A stretch of DNA of 64,000 bases from a virus, in the IMG/VR virus record IMGVR_UViG_3300045131_002298, positions 38,742-102,741 of that record, one strand, 5' to 3'. The number at the start of each line of letters is the position of its first letter. Positions within the stretch are counted from its first letter, which is position 1. The notes beneath the pieces were generated by a model. It ran no database searches, was not told the DNA's origin, and was given only the letters and a program-made list of their open reading frames with translations. Of this stretch, positions 38,235 through 46,077 are shown in pieces. Made by a program: the position numbers and the translations under genes.

Positions 38235-39254
38235 ATGGAAAGAAAATTAGCATCTATCCAAAGAGTTAAGGCAATAGACCCAATAGATAATGCGGATGCA
38301 ATAGAAAGAGTTAGCATTCTAGGATGGGCTTGCGTAGCCAGAAAAGGTGAGTTTAAAGTTGGAGATCTTTGTGTGTATTGTGAAATTGATTCCATGTTGC
38401 CAGAGATAGACGCATTTGAGTTTATGCGGCCTAGAGGATTCAGAGTGCGCTCCATTAGACTTCGCGGGCAGATTAGCCAAGGCATAGCTTTACCTATCAG
38501 TAATCTTAATTTAAATATCAGCTATCTCCAGGAAGGTGACGATGTAACCCAACAACTAGGAATAAAGAAATACTTTAGGCCCGGAGACAGAGAGATTCGT
38601 GCCAGACTTTTTGCTGACGCTAAAGGCCTACTTCCCGGGTTCTGCAAAAAAACTGATGAATTTAGAATTCAGTCATATCCTAGGTTATTAGACGATATGT
38701 CGGGCATGGAGGTTTATCAGGCAGTAAAACTGGACGGTAGCTCAATGACTGTATATTATAATAATAAGATAGAGGAGCCTTTCGGTGTTTGCTCTCGTAA
38801 CCTTAATCTTAAAGAAGATGAACAAAACAGCTTTTGGAAAGTGGCAAATAACTATGGATTAAAGGAAAAACTAGAAAAACTAGACATTAACCTATACCTT
38901 CAACTGGAACTTTGTGGCCCCGGGGTCCAGAAGAACCCATTAGGTTTAAAAGACTTAGACGCCTTTACCTTTAACGTCCATTTCTTGGATAGTGGGACAT
39001 ACGGTGGAAAAGAAGAGATAGAAGAAATATGTAAGAAGCTGGGACTCAAAACTGTACCTATTGAAGATGTTTACATAATGAACTATGCTCTGGAAGACCT
39101 ACTAGAAAAAGCTAAAGGTAAATATGATGGTACTAAGAATCATAGGGAAGGAATAGTAGTAAGGCCTCGAGAAGCTAAACTGTCTCCTCGGCTGGGTTAC
39201 GCGCTACTTTCATTTAAATGCCTCAATAATGATTATCTACTGAAAGAAGAATAG
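38235..39254 (+). CDS. ATP-dependent RNA ligase with N-terminal OB domain
   Basis: A 339-residue nucleotidyltransferase. The N-terminal about 120 residues form an OB-like domain (IQRVKAIDPIDNADAIERVSILGW, GDLCVYCEIDSML) as in the Deinococcus-type Rnl5 ligases. The catalytic domain has motif I VKLDGSS with the AMP-binding lysine near residue 164, CSRNLNLKE, a LQLELCGPG motif, FTFNVHFLD, EGIVVRP (motif IV) and LLSFKCLN (motif V). It would seal nicks with 3'-OH and 5'-phosphate ends, complementing RtcB, which uses the other end chemistry. Confidence 0.85.
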   Translation: MERKLASIQRVKAIDPIDNADAIERVSILGWACVARKGEFKVGDLCVYCEIDSMLPEIDAFEFMRPRGFRVRSIRLRGQISQGIALPISNLNLNISYLQEGDDVTQQLGIKKYFRPGDREIRARLFADAKGLLPGFCKKTDEFRIQSYPRLLDDMSGMEVYQAVKLDGSSMTVYYNNKIEEPFGVCSRNLNLKEDEQNSFWKVANNYGLKEKLEKLDINLYLQLELCGPGVQKNPLGLKDLDAFTFNVHFLDSGTYGGKEEIEEICKKLGLKTVPIEDVYIMNYALEDLLEKAKGKYDGTKNHREGIVVRPREAKLSPRLGYALLSFKCLNNDYLLKEE

Positions 39255-39303
39255 CATAAAAGGCCAAAAGATTAAACTTAGTAGGTCAAAGAAATAATAA
39301 AGC

Positions 39304-39332
39304 TTGACTAATCTTTCATTATAGTGTATCAT
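39304..39332 (+). promoter_or_regulatory. Sigma70-type promoter
   Basis: TTGACT at 39304-39309, 17-bp spacer, TATCAT at 39327-39332, with AAGC before the -35 as elsewhere. The next gene starts at 39374 with CGGAG upstream. Confidence 0.75.
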
Positions 39333-39373
39333 AATGAGTATCTTTTAAAAGAAAAATAAACTACGGAGAAAAA

Positions 39374-39778
39374 ATGGAAACAAAAGAATCTTTTATGGCA
39401 CGGTGTACTAATGATCTAATCACTGCTGGGAAGTCCAGTAGACAGGCTAATACATCTTGTGAAATAGCATGGAACCGACTAAGAAAGTCAGAAGGAATGC
39501 GAAAATCAGATTTTATTAGAGACGTAAGAGACGACGGTATAGATTTTTCAGACGCACTTATTTTGGCTGGACTGGCTTATATGTGGCTAAGCGACGGCCC
39601 TGAAAGCTATAGTAGCAGGGAAAGTTATGATCAAAGTACACCAGCTGTAGATACTGATCCCGATTACTCTAATTCATATTCTTCTTCAGACTCGGGAAGT
39701 TCTGACTATAGCTCTTCTTCCAGTGATTATAGTTCCTCTTCGTATGATTCTGGTGGAAGTTTTAGTTCTAGTGATTAA
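39374..39778 (+). CDS. FxxRC-motif protein with serine-rich tail, paralogue C
   Basis: A 134-residue protein. The N-terminus (KESFMARCTNDLITAGKSSRQANTSCEIAWNRL) is the third copy of the small FxxRC domain in this window. A central helical section (IDFSDALILAGLAYMWLSD) could touch a membrane. The last 45 residues are almost only S, Y, D and G, a disordered, low-complexity tail. Its function is unknown. Confidence 0.65.
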   Translation: METKESFMARCTNDLITAGKSSRQANTSCEIAWNRLRKSEGMRKSDFIRDVRDDGIDFSDALILAGLAYMWLSDGPESYSSRESYDQSTPAVDTDPDYSNSYSSSDSGSSDYSSSSSDYSSSSYDSGGSFSSSD

Positions 39779-39797
39779 AAGAAAATAGGAGGATATT

Positions 39798-39971
39798 ATG
39801 GAAGCACTTGGACTTCTTTTGTGGGCCTTTTGCTTTGTAGGAAGCGGCTATATTGCGAGCCAGAAGAATCGTTCAATTGGAGCATGGCTTGTGTTGGGTT
39901 TCTTTTTCGGTATAGTGTCACTAATAATAGTGGCTCTACTTCCGGCCTTACCTAAGAGGTTGGAGCTGTGA
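39798..39971 (+). CDS. Small membrane protein, 57 residues
   Basis: ATG 39798 with TAGGAGG upstream. It encodes two transmembrane segments (LGLLLWAFCFVGSGYIA and GAWLVLGFFFGIVSLIIVA) joined by a short basic loop, with LPKRLEL at the end. It is too short for many gene finders but has a strong ribosome-binding site. Confidence 0.7.
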   Translation: MEALGLLLWAFCFVGSGYIASQKNRSIGAWLVLGFFFGIVSLIIVALLPALPKRLEL

Positions 39972-40045
39972 TTGTAGTAGATATTTTAGGTAGTTATTAT
40001 ATAATTGTAACAGTTGTACCTACATGGTATTCTTTATTTGCATAG
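39968..40045 (+). CDS. Possible very small membrane peptide
   Basis: GTG 39968 overlaps the previous stop (GTGA). The 25-residue product is hydrophobic (IVVDILGSYYIIVTVVPTW). It could be real through translational coupling or simply a chance frame; the gap before the sigma factor gene has no other content. Confidence 0.3.
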   Translation: MIVVDILGSYYIIVTVVPTWYSLFA

Positions 40046-40060
40046 GAGGATGCAGATATA

Positions 40061-40825
40061 ATGTTTGACTTAAGCGTTAATACTTTTAATTTACAGGATA
40101 TTAAGCGGCTCTCTTTGGAGGAAGAGCGCGAGCTGGCAATCAACTATTTTGAGTATAAAGATAAAGAGGCGGCACATAAACTAGCAGTATCCCACTTACC
40201 TTTAGTAGTTAAGGTTGCATGGAGATATGCGCATTACTTTCAGGTTTATGTAGAAGATTTGATACAAGAGGGCATGGTTGGATTAATGAAAGCAATACAA
40301 GCTTTCGATCCTTATGCTGGCTTTAGATTAGCCTCATTTGCTTATAAATGGATCCGTAAAGAGATGAAACTTTTTATTATGCAAACTTGGAGCTTAGTTA
40401 AAATAGGAACTACTACTGAGGAACGTAACACCTTCTTTAGGGCCATTGATATTTCTAAAGAAAAAGAAGAAGGAAATACAGAAGAAATTAAAGCACTGGC
40501 TATTCGTATAAAGCAACGCGATTATTACTTATCTACTAAATTTAGTGAAGATACTGAAGATACTTTTATTGATCTAGTAGAAGATCCTAAAGAAAATCCG
40601 GAAGAATTACTTTCTAGGCAGCTTTTGCAAGGACTTATACAAAAAGCCATAGGCACATTAGCAGAAAACGAAAAAGGTATCATAGAAAAAAGATACTTAA
40701 AAGATAATAGGTCGTTGCAATCAATTGCAAATTCTATGGGTATTAGTAAGCAGCGTGTAAATGAGTTAGAAAAACGCGCTCTTAATAAAATAAAAAACTT
40801 TTTAGTTGAAAGTGAGGTATTTTGA
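40061..40825 (+). CDS. RNA polymerase sigma factor, sigma70 family
   Basis: A 254-residue alternative sigma factor of the RpoH-like group. Region 2: LAVSHLPLVVKVAWRYAH, VEDLIQEGMVGLMKAIQAFDPYAGFRLASFAYKWIRKEM. Region 4: LAENEKGIIEKRYLKDNRSLQSIANSMGISKQRVNELEKRALNKIK. Region 1.1 is absent. It would redirect host polymerase to phage promoters, perhaps late or accessory ones. GGAGG precedes the ATG. One copy of the 16-bp repeat is inside the region 4 coding sequence (LQSIAN). Confidence 0.9.
   Translation: MFDLSVNTFNLQDIKRLSLEEERELAINYFEYKDKEAAHKLAVSHLPLVVKVAWRYAHYFQVYVEDLIQEGMVGLMKAIQAFDPYAGFRLASFAYKWIRKEMKLFIMQTWSLVKIGTTTEERNTFFRAIDISKEKEEGNTEEIKALAIRIKQRDYYLSTKFSEDTEDTFIDLVEDPKENPEELLSRQLLQGLIQKAIGTLAENEKGIIEKRYLKDNRSLQSIANSMGISKQRVNELEKRALNKIKNFLVESEVF
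40715..40730 (-). repeat. Dispersed 16-bp quasi-palindrome, copy 6
   Basis: TTGCAATCAATTGCAA on the plus strand, inside the sigma factor gene. Confidence 0.9.
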
Positions 40826-41463
40826 ACAGAATATTTTTAATGTTTATGGCGGTTGTAATAACAGGTGTGGCACCACTGCCCTCTTATACAAGTATGGACC
40901 CACATGCTATTTATTTTGAAAAACATTTACCAGTGGTAATATCTAAGTTAGAGGAGAAAGATTTTAAAGGCCCAATTGGCCCTATTATGGCCCAAAGGGC
41001 TTTAGCTAGACAGATTTTGGAAGACGGATTATCTAAAAAACCTGAGAATAGCTGTGCCGGAATATCTAAGGGTGGATTTAATTCCGCTATTGCTAATGAA
41101 GTATTGAGAGATTATAATTTAAACGTTGGCAGTATACGAGATAGTTCAGGAGATGGTCCTTTCTTTTATTTTAAGGGGCCTCAGGCGAACATTGCTTCTA
41201 CTATTATAATAGCTAAACTATTCGATTTTTATGTTGGAAAGTTTATGCATCAAAAAGAAAAGAAAACGTGGTTTATGGCAAAAGAAGTTTCCAAGGGGAT
41301 ACATCAAAATCCTGATTCTTTTGAATTAAATCATAAATTCTATTGTCAACTAGACCCGGATAAAATTGCAAAAAAGAGCTGTGGGATTTTTGGACCCGGT
41401 GCCCCTGCAGCAGAAAATATCATTAAGAGGAGTCAAACAAATGGAACTATGCCAAAAAATTGA
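40822..41463 (+). CDS. Predicted secreted protein of unknown function
   Basis: A 213-residue protein from TTG 40822, overlapping the sigma factor stop, with GAGG in front. The N-terminus is a signal peptide (RIFLMFMAVVITGVAPL). The mature part has four cysteines (for instance ENSCAGISKGGFN, KFYCQLD, KKSCGIFG) and GPF-type turns. No enzyme motif was recognised. A periplasmic role, such as lysis or host-envelope modification, is possible but not shown. Confidence 0.6.
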   Translation: MNRIFLMFMAVVITGVAPLPSYTSMDPHAIYFEKHLPVVISKLEEKDFKGPIGPIMAQRALARQILEDGLSKKPENSCAGISKGGFNSAIANEVLRDYNLNVGSIRDSSGDGPFFYFKGPQANIASTIIIAKLFDFYVGKFMHQKEKKTWFMAKEVSKGIHQNPDSFELNHKFYCQLDPDKIAKKSCGIFGPGAPAAENIIKRSQTNGTMPKN

Positions 41464-41761
41464 AGACCTTACTTGTAAAAACTGTATTTATAGTAACCCG
41501 GATGGGGAAGAAAAAGGTGACGAAGAAGTAAGCTATTATTGTTACTATAATTATATAGAACCAGAGGATTGTTCTGATAGGTGGGTGCCTGATACTTTTT
41601 TTTGTCATGATGGAGAGTGGGCTGCTAAAGTAAAGGTTGAAGAAAGCGAATACGAAAATGGAAAAAAAGTTCGTAGTAATTTTACTGAATGTGTTAAGGT
41701 AGCAAATCGTCAGAATATGGTTTGCTGCTTCTTAAACGATGGCGTGTTTGACTGGTTTTAA
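41441..41761 (+). CDS. Cysteine-rich hypothetical protein
   Basis: Starting at ATG 41441 (MELCQKIEDLTC), which has AGAGGAG, gives 106 residues. Ten or so cysteines (LTCKNCIYSN, YYCYYNY, EDCSDRW, FFCHDGEW, MVCCFLN) suggest a zinc or iron-sulfur protein. The longer frame from 41366 overlaps the preceding gene and has no ribosome-binding site. No family was recognised. Confidence 0.6.
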   Translation: MELCQKIEDLTCKNCIYSNPDGEEKGDEEVSYYCYYNYIEPEDCSDRWVPDTFFCHDGEWAAKVKVEESEYENGKKVRSNFTECVKVANRQNMVCCFLNDGVFDWF

Positions 41762-41771
41762 ATTATAAAAA

Positions 41772-41794
41772 AGGAGGGACCTAAGGTCCCTCCT
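41772..41794 (+). promoter_or_regulatory. Perfect hairpin in the leader of the glycosyltransferase gene
   Basis: AGGAGGGACC / GGTCCCTCCT pair around a TAA loop. On the plus strand no T-run follows, so it is not a usual terminator in that direction. It hides an AGGAGG sequence; the open GGAAAGAG just after it is probably the ribosome-binding site of the gene at 41807. It may serve as an RNA-stabilising 5' structure. Confidence 0.7.
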
Positions 41795-41806
41795 GGAAAG
41801 AGAAAA

Positions 41807-43729
41807 ATGTCAATAATTATCGGTTGTTATGTTATCTCTCGTAATGATATAGATGAAATTGTAGAGTGTCTTAAAGCACAAGAGACACTAGCTAATGTTG
41901 TAGTTTTAGCTATAGATGCCCCCGCTTCTAAAGAGCTTACTGATAAATTGCTTGAATTTAAAGAGACCTATCTTCCTGATTTATATGTATATAAACAAAT
42001 GTGGGAAAATGATTTTTCTAAAGCTAGAAATAATTGCTTATCTATACTACTAGGAAAATATCCAGAATGTGATTATGTTTATTGGGTAGATAGTGATGAT
42101 GTATGGGACCCTTCTGTAAAGCTTGGCAGGCTTACCGAGAGATTAGAAGCCGCTAAACCTAACTCAGTTATTCTTCCTTATGAATATGGAAAAGGAATTG
42201 CATTAAATAGGAAGCGTTTCTGGAAAGTTGCAGAAGACGGAAAAAGTCCGTATACTTGGGTAGGGGCGGCTCACGAAGTAGAGCAACTTGTTTTGCCAGA
42301 ATACGCGGGAGAAGTTACTTGGGAAGAATACAAACTCACTCATAATAAAAAAGAAACCCCTGAAGAAAGTAATAAAAAACGCGCCCGTAATATAAAAATT
42401 CTACAAAAGGCAGTAGAAGAGGATCCAGATAATGTTAGAAACTTGTTTTATTTATCCAGAGAGCAGTATAATAACGCTGCTTATCCTGACGCTATTAGTA
42501 ACTATGATCTTTACCTAAAGAAAAGTAATAATATTACTGAGAAATATCAGGCTTATCTTGATCTTATGTATATTTATGTACACTTAAAAGAATTTGACAA
42601 AGCAATTGATGCCGGACTTACTGCTGTAAATATGTATCCTAATGTTGCCTTTGCTGCTACTATATTGGGGGATATTTACAGAATTCAAGAAAAATGGGCC
42701 TTAGCTGCAGTCTGGTACGAGTACGCTGTTAACTCCCCTCATGCACCAGTTATCTTTGATTTCGTCTCTATGAGGACGATAGCCCCCTTAAGATGGCTTT
42801 CTGTTGCCTGTCAAAGATTAGGAAGAGCAGAAGATGCTTCTTATTATCATAAAAAATGTGGAGATTGTGAAATTCAGGATGGACTCCAGGAACATAACAG
42901 TGTCTGGCTATTCAGTAATAACCACGTTCCTAACTATATAAATCATCATTTTCAAGCTACTGAAAAACATATTGATCCTAATGACTATATGATAGTAAAA
43001 AACTTTAATGATGCTGAAGTTAAGAAGAGTATAAAGTCTATACTGGATTACAACTCTGAAATGGCTATAGTGAGAATACTAGACGAAGGCAAAGAAAATG
43101 CAGCGTGTGTAATCTTTAAAGGCTACCGGGACGATATAGAGGGCATGACTGAAGAGGAAAAAGAGCAAATTAAAAATTACACTTATGATGATTTAGTTCA
43201 CCCTGATCAGTTTAGATTATTTGAAGAATTCTATAAATTTGCGGTAGATTTTGCTTTAAATAGGGTTAGTGGTGGGCCTATTGATATTGTAGAACTGGGA
43301 TCAGATCAGGGATTAAGTGCGCGTTTCTTTATTAATAATTTAGGTTATACACTTAGGAAAGCTACTTTTATAGATACAAATATACATCCTCACCTTTTTC
43401 CGCTTATTGATAATCAGAAAACATTTTTTATACAGGACTTGGCAGAAAATGCAGCGGAACAATTTGAGGATAACTCGGTTGATATTTTACACGTGGATAC
43501 TGCACCACATACATACGCTGCTCAGAAGGTTCAGTTTGAATTATTTCTTCCTAAGCTTAAGAAAACAGGGATAGTCATATTTCACGATGTAGGTGTTTCT
43601 AGAGATTTTAATTTTACAGGAAGAAAGGTTTTAGAAGAGTTGCGTTATCCCTGGGCTGTATGCTATGATAAAGAAAACGACATGTATCCAGATGTAAGCC
43701 CTGGGTTTTGTTATAGAATTGACTATTAA
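41807..43729 (+). CDS. Glycosyltransferase family 2, TPR and methyltransferase fusion
   Basis: A 640-residue three-part protein. Residues about 1-195: a GT2 glycosyltransferase, with IIGCYVISRNDIDEIVECLKA, the DXD-type VDSDDVWD, and AAHEV. About 200-390: TPR-like helical repeats (AVEEDPDNVRNLFYLSREQYNN, DKAIDAGLTAVNMYPNVAFAATILGDIY). About 480-640: a class I SAM-dependent methyltransferase with VELGSDQGLSARFF, DILHVDTAPHTY and GIVIFHDVG. It could modify host surface sugars, phage DNA bases or virion proteins. The combined form suggests glycan transfer followed by methylation. Confidence 0.8.
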   Translation: MSIIIGCYVISRNDIDEIVECLKAQETLANVVVLAIDAPASKELTDKLLEFKETYLPDLYVYKQMWENDFSKARNNCLSILLGKYPECDYVYWVDSDDVWDPSVKLGRLTERLEAAKPNSVILPYEYGKGIALNRKRFWKVAEDGKSPYTWVGAAHEVEQLVLPEYAGEVTWEEYKLTHNKKETPEESNKKRARNIKILQKAVEEDPDNVRNLFYLSREQYNNAAYPDAISNYDLYLKKSNNITEKYQAYLDLMYIYVHLKEFDKAIDAGLTAVNMYPNVAFAATILGDIYRIQEKWALAAVWYEYAVNSPHAPVIFDFVSMRTIAPLRWLSVACQRLGRAEDASYYHKKCGDCEIQDGLQEHNSVWLFSNNHVPNYINHHFQATEKHIDPNDYMIVKNFNDAEVKKSIKSILDYNSEMAIVRILDEGKENAACVIFKGYRDDIEGMTEEEKEQIKNYTYDDLVHPDQFRLFEEFYKFAVDFALNRVSGGPIDIVELGSDQGLSARFFINNLGYTLRKATFIDTNIHPHLFPLIDNQKTFFIQDLAENAAEQFEDNSVDILHVDTAPHTYAAQKVQFELFLPKLKKTGIVIFHDVGVSRDFNFTGRKVLEELRYPWAVCYDKENDMYPDVSPGFCYRIDY

Positions 43730-43742
43730 AATAGGAGAGTAT

Positions 43743-43949
43743 ATGATTACTAAATTGAAAGAATGGCTGATGTCTTTCTTCCGAAAAGAAGAAAAGAGAA
43801 TAAAACTTGATTTACACATAGATCCTAAACCTAATATACAAAGAATTTTTTTGGATAACTATGAAGAATTGGAAACACATGGTTGGTATATAGTTAGGTT
43901 GGATACCTTTGATGGAAAATGGGAAGTTATAACTGGACCGGAGAAATGA
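43743..43949 (+). CDS. Small hypothetical protein
   Basis: 68 residues from ATG 43743 (MITKLKEWLM) with AGGAG in front; the frame from 43719 starts inside the preceding gene and is rejected. Basic N-terminal helix, then a small alpha/beta part. Unknown function. Confidence 0.55.
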   Translation: MITKLKEWLMSFFRKEEKRIKLDLHIDPKPNIQRIFLDNYEELETHGWYIVRLDTFDGKWEVITGPEK

Positions 43950-43950
43950 A

Positions 43951-44193
43951 ATGACAGATGAAAAAGCCTTACAGCTATTTAAAGACATGATTAAGTTATA
44001 TAATACAGAAAGACCGGGGCAGCTCTGGGCTGCTTTTAATGCCCTTTCTTTACAGGAAAAGAAAGACTTTAGTTCTATCCTCAAAGGACTGTGGTCCTTC
44101 CACGCAATTACAGAAGCTCAGCGTAAGATATTAGCAGAAGCTACTGGGACGGAATTTGTTCCTAGGAAGAGACCAGAGTGGATGGAGGACTAG
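43951..44193 (+). CDS. Small hypothetical protein
   Basis: An 80-residue helical protein (ALQLFKDMIKLYNTERPGQLW) starting one base after the previous stop. No family was recognised. Confidence 0.55.
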   Translation: MTDEKALQLFKDMIKLYNTERPGQLWAAFNALSLQEKKDFSSILKGLWSFHAITEAQRKILAEATGTEFVPRKRPEWMED

Positions 44194-44194
44194 C

Positions 44195-44389
44195 ATGGAG
44201 CTAGAGAGACTCGACATTGATTGCTACGTGGAGGAAAGAATATGTAGGCTGTTGAAAGTCGAGAGGGGATTTTTTATAGAGATCCATGAGAAGATATATA
44301 ATCATTTTAAGGAAACGGGAGAGGGAGCGAAAAATGACAAAAGTAATAGCAATTTGCATGAGTATTCTAGCATTAGCAGCTATAGCTAA
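44195..44389 (+). CDS. Small hypothetical protein
   Basis: 64 residues from ATG 44195 (MELERLDIDCYVEERI) with GGAGG just upstream. Its 3' part overlaps the start of the beta-barrel gene by 56 nt, so its last 18 codons (rich in S and N) may be shaped by the other gene. Confidence 0.45.
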   Translation: MELERLDIDCYVEERICRLLKVERGFFIEIHEKIYNHFKETGEGAKNDKSNSNLHEYSSISSYS

Positions 44390-44972
44390 TGCACAAGTTT
44401 CTATTGGAATTTCACCTACATATTCCACACAGACAACACAAAATTTATTTTTGAACAGTGTCTTTGAAAATAAAAATATTTCTTGTGAGGTGGAAGTAGG
44501 ATTAGTATCAATTTGTACTGTTAGGGGCTACCACCTATGTAATAGGGAGTACAACGCAGCTATCAGTATTTTTGATGAGAAGGAAAAAAAGAGCTTACCT
44601 GCTACATTTACTTATGGATTCAGTGCCAGTAGAATAGAGATAGGGTATCCTTTTCGTCTCTCTGGCGCATTAATCGAACCTTTCTTCGTAGACTCTTATA
44701 CGAGAAATTATAATACTATTGTGGGAGATAAAATAAATTATGTAGATAACTCAACAAGTAACACAAGGGGTCTTGGTGTATACTATTCCCAGCTATTATA
44801 TAAGGGAAACAATGCCAGTATAAAGGGATTCTATACTCCAAAAGATTATGTTTTAGATTTTAGATATAATCGTTTTAATAATAGGGCCGCTTTAGGGCTA
44901 GGCTATTCGTATAGAGTATATGACAATATTAAGATAAGTGGGCCTTCCATTAATTTTCTTCTAACCTTTTAA
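44334..44972 (+). CDS. Predicted outer-membrane beta-barrel protein
   Basis: 212 residues from ATG 44334 with GGGAG upstream. The N-terminus is a signal peptide (KVIAICMSILALAAIANA, cleavage before QVS). The rest has alternating aromatic and polar strands (VSIGISPTYSTQ, SGALIEPFFVDSY, LDFRYNRF, ALGLGYSYRVY) and ends in a final Phe (INFLLTF), the hallmark that directs outer-membrane proteins to the Bam complex. In a phage such a protein could change the cell surface or block superinfection. It implies a Gram-negative host. Lower certainty on function. Confidence 0.7.
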   Translation: MTKVIAICMSILALAAIANAQVSIGISPTYSTQTTQNLFLNSVFENKNISCEVEVGLVSICTVRGYHLCNREYNAAISIFDEKEKKSLPATFTYGFSASRIEIGYPFRLSGALIEPFFVDSYTRNYNTIVGDKINYVDNSTSNTRGLGVYYSQLLYKGNNASIKGFYTPKDYVLDFRYNRFNNRAALGLGYSYRVYDNIKISGPSINFLLTF

Positions 44973-44983
44973 ACGGAGGTTGT

Positions 44984-45172
44984 GTGGAACAAACACAAGA
45001 AGTTTTTGAAATTTCTGTGGAGTCTCCAGGGGCTCCTAAATATTTTGTGTATAAAGAAAAGCTAGCGAATCAACTAAAAGAAAAACTTGATAAGGAATAT
45101 GGTAAAAGTTATAAAGTCTCATTAAAACGGCACCTTGATAAGAAAAACGCGCCATTTAAAAAAATTGCTTGA
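44984..45172 (+). CDS. Small hypothetical protein
   Basis: 62 residues from GTG 44984 with GGAGG. Lysine-rich, probably a small alpha/beta fold. Its 3' end overlaps the next promoter. Unknown function. Confidence 0.5.
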   Translation: MEQTQEVFEISVESPGAPKYFVYKEKLANQLKEKLDKEYGKSYKVSLKRHLDKKNAPFKKIA

Positions 45173-45197
45173 CAAGCGTTAAAAAATATGTTATAAC
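45169..45197 (+). promoter_or_regulatory. Sigma70-type promoter
   Basis: TTGACA at 45169-45174, 17-bp spacer, TATAAC at 45192-45197. The next gene is at 45235 with AAGGAG. Confidence 0.85.
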
Positions 45198-45234
45198 TCT
45201 TTCATAGAAAATAAAATATGAAGGAGTTTTTTTT

Positions 45235-45435
45235 ATGCTCGCATATGAAATCACCCGCTTTAATAGAGATTATAATAACCGGGAGGATGAGGATCCTGCC
45301 TACACAAAAAAAATAACTTATAATCCGGTAGAGGTTATGAGTTTTCTTGAAACTGGAATAATCCCAGAGTCTACGGTAGTTATATTAGTATGGGACGAGA
45401 AGAAATTTGTAGCCAGTTTCACTTATGGGGCTTGA
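45235..45435 (+). CDS. Small hypothetical protein
   Basis: A 66-residue protein with AAGGAG upstream; first gene after the promoter at 45169. It has a beta-rich end (VVILVWDEKKFVASFTY). No family was recognised. Confidence 0.55.
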   Translation: MLAYEITRFNRDYNNREDEDPAYTKKITYNPVEVMSFLETGIIPESTVVILVWDEKKFVASFTYGA

Positions 45436-45438
45436 TAA

Positions 45439-45729
45439 TTGGATAGTTACTTTAAGATATTAGAAGATTTTGGAGTGGAGCAAGAAGAAGAGGCAATTTC
45501 TATATTGGAGCATGTGCGCTTTGTTCATCCTACTCCATCAGAAGATACGTATCGTATATTAATTGGCATGTTACGCTTGAACTTTGGGTCACCTCCTAAT
45601 ATGAGGAAGATTTTAAAAGAGTATTGTCCAAATGATCCCGAGCTCGATGAGGAATATCAATCCACAGCGAATAAAGTAGCCGGGTATTTTAAAAAGTTAA
45701 TTAGAAAAGGAGAAGATAATGACTTCTAA
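45439..45729 (+). CDS. Small hypothetical protein
   Basis: A 96-residue acidic, helical protein from TTG 45439, 3 nt after the previous stop. No family was recognised. It overlaps the next gene by 11 nt. Confidence 0.5.
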   Translation: MDSYFKILEDFGVEQEEEAISILEHVRFVHPTPSEDTYRILIGMLRLNFGSPPNMRKILKEYCPNDPELDEEYQSTANKVAGYFKKLIRKGEDNDF

Positions 45730-45952
45730 ATTAGAAGAAGGCTCACCCTTCTATGAACTAGCGGAATACTGGAAAGCAGCATATCCGAATCAAGATGTAC
45801 AAATTGGATTTGGCTTAGGTAAAAAAACTGCTGTTACTACTTTAGATGATTATATTGAAATATTTGGTGATATATGTAAAATTCGTTACAGCCGCAGACG
45901 CGGGTATCGAGGAATTGTTAAGAGAGATGGCAGAAAGATAAGGTGGTTTTAA
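45719..45952 (+). CDS. Small hypothetical protein
   Basis: A 77-residue protein with AAAAGGAGA before the ATG. The C-terminus is strongly basic (IRYSRRRGYRGIVKRDGRKIRWF), suggesting nucleic-acid binding. Unknown function. Confidence 0.55.
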   Translation: MTSKLEEGSPFYELAEYWKAAYPNQDVQIGFGLGKKTAVTTLDDYIEIFGDICKIRYSRRRGYRGIVKRDGRKIRWF

Positions 45953-45953
45953 T

Positions 45954-46076
45954 ATGTTAGAGCTACTACAAACAGCGCTTCAAACTAAAATGAGCATTGC
46001 TTCAGCAATCATACTTTCTACGCTATCTCTATCTGGTGGCTTCTTATTAGGGCTTTTAACTGGAATGAGGAAATGA
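45954..46076 (+). CDS. Small membrane protein, 40 residues
   Basis: ATG 45954 to TGA 46076. One transmembrane segment (IASAIILSTLSLSGGFLLGLL) with a basic end (GMRK). It starts one base after the stop of the preceding gene, and the next ATG follows one base after its own stop. Confidence 0.5.
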   Translation: MLELLQTALQTKMSIASAIILSTLSLSGGFLLGLLTGMRK

Positions 46077-46077
46077 T

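Noticed and set aside
41772-41794. Plus-strand rho-independent terminator
   Set aside because: The hairpin is strong but is followed by GGAAAGAG instead of T. A-run before it would only make a terminator on the minus strand, where no gene ends.
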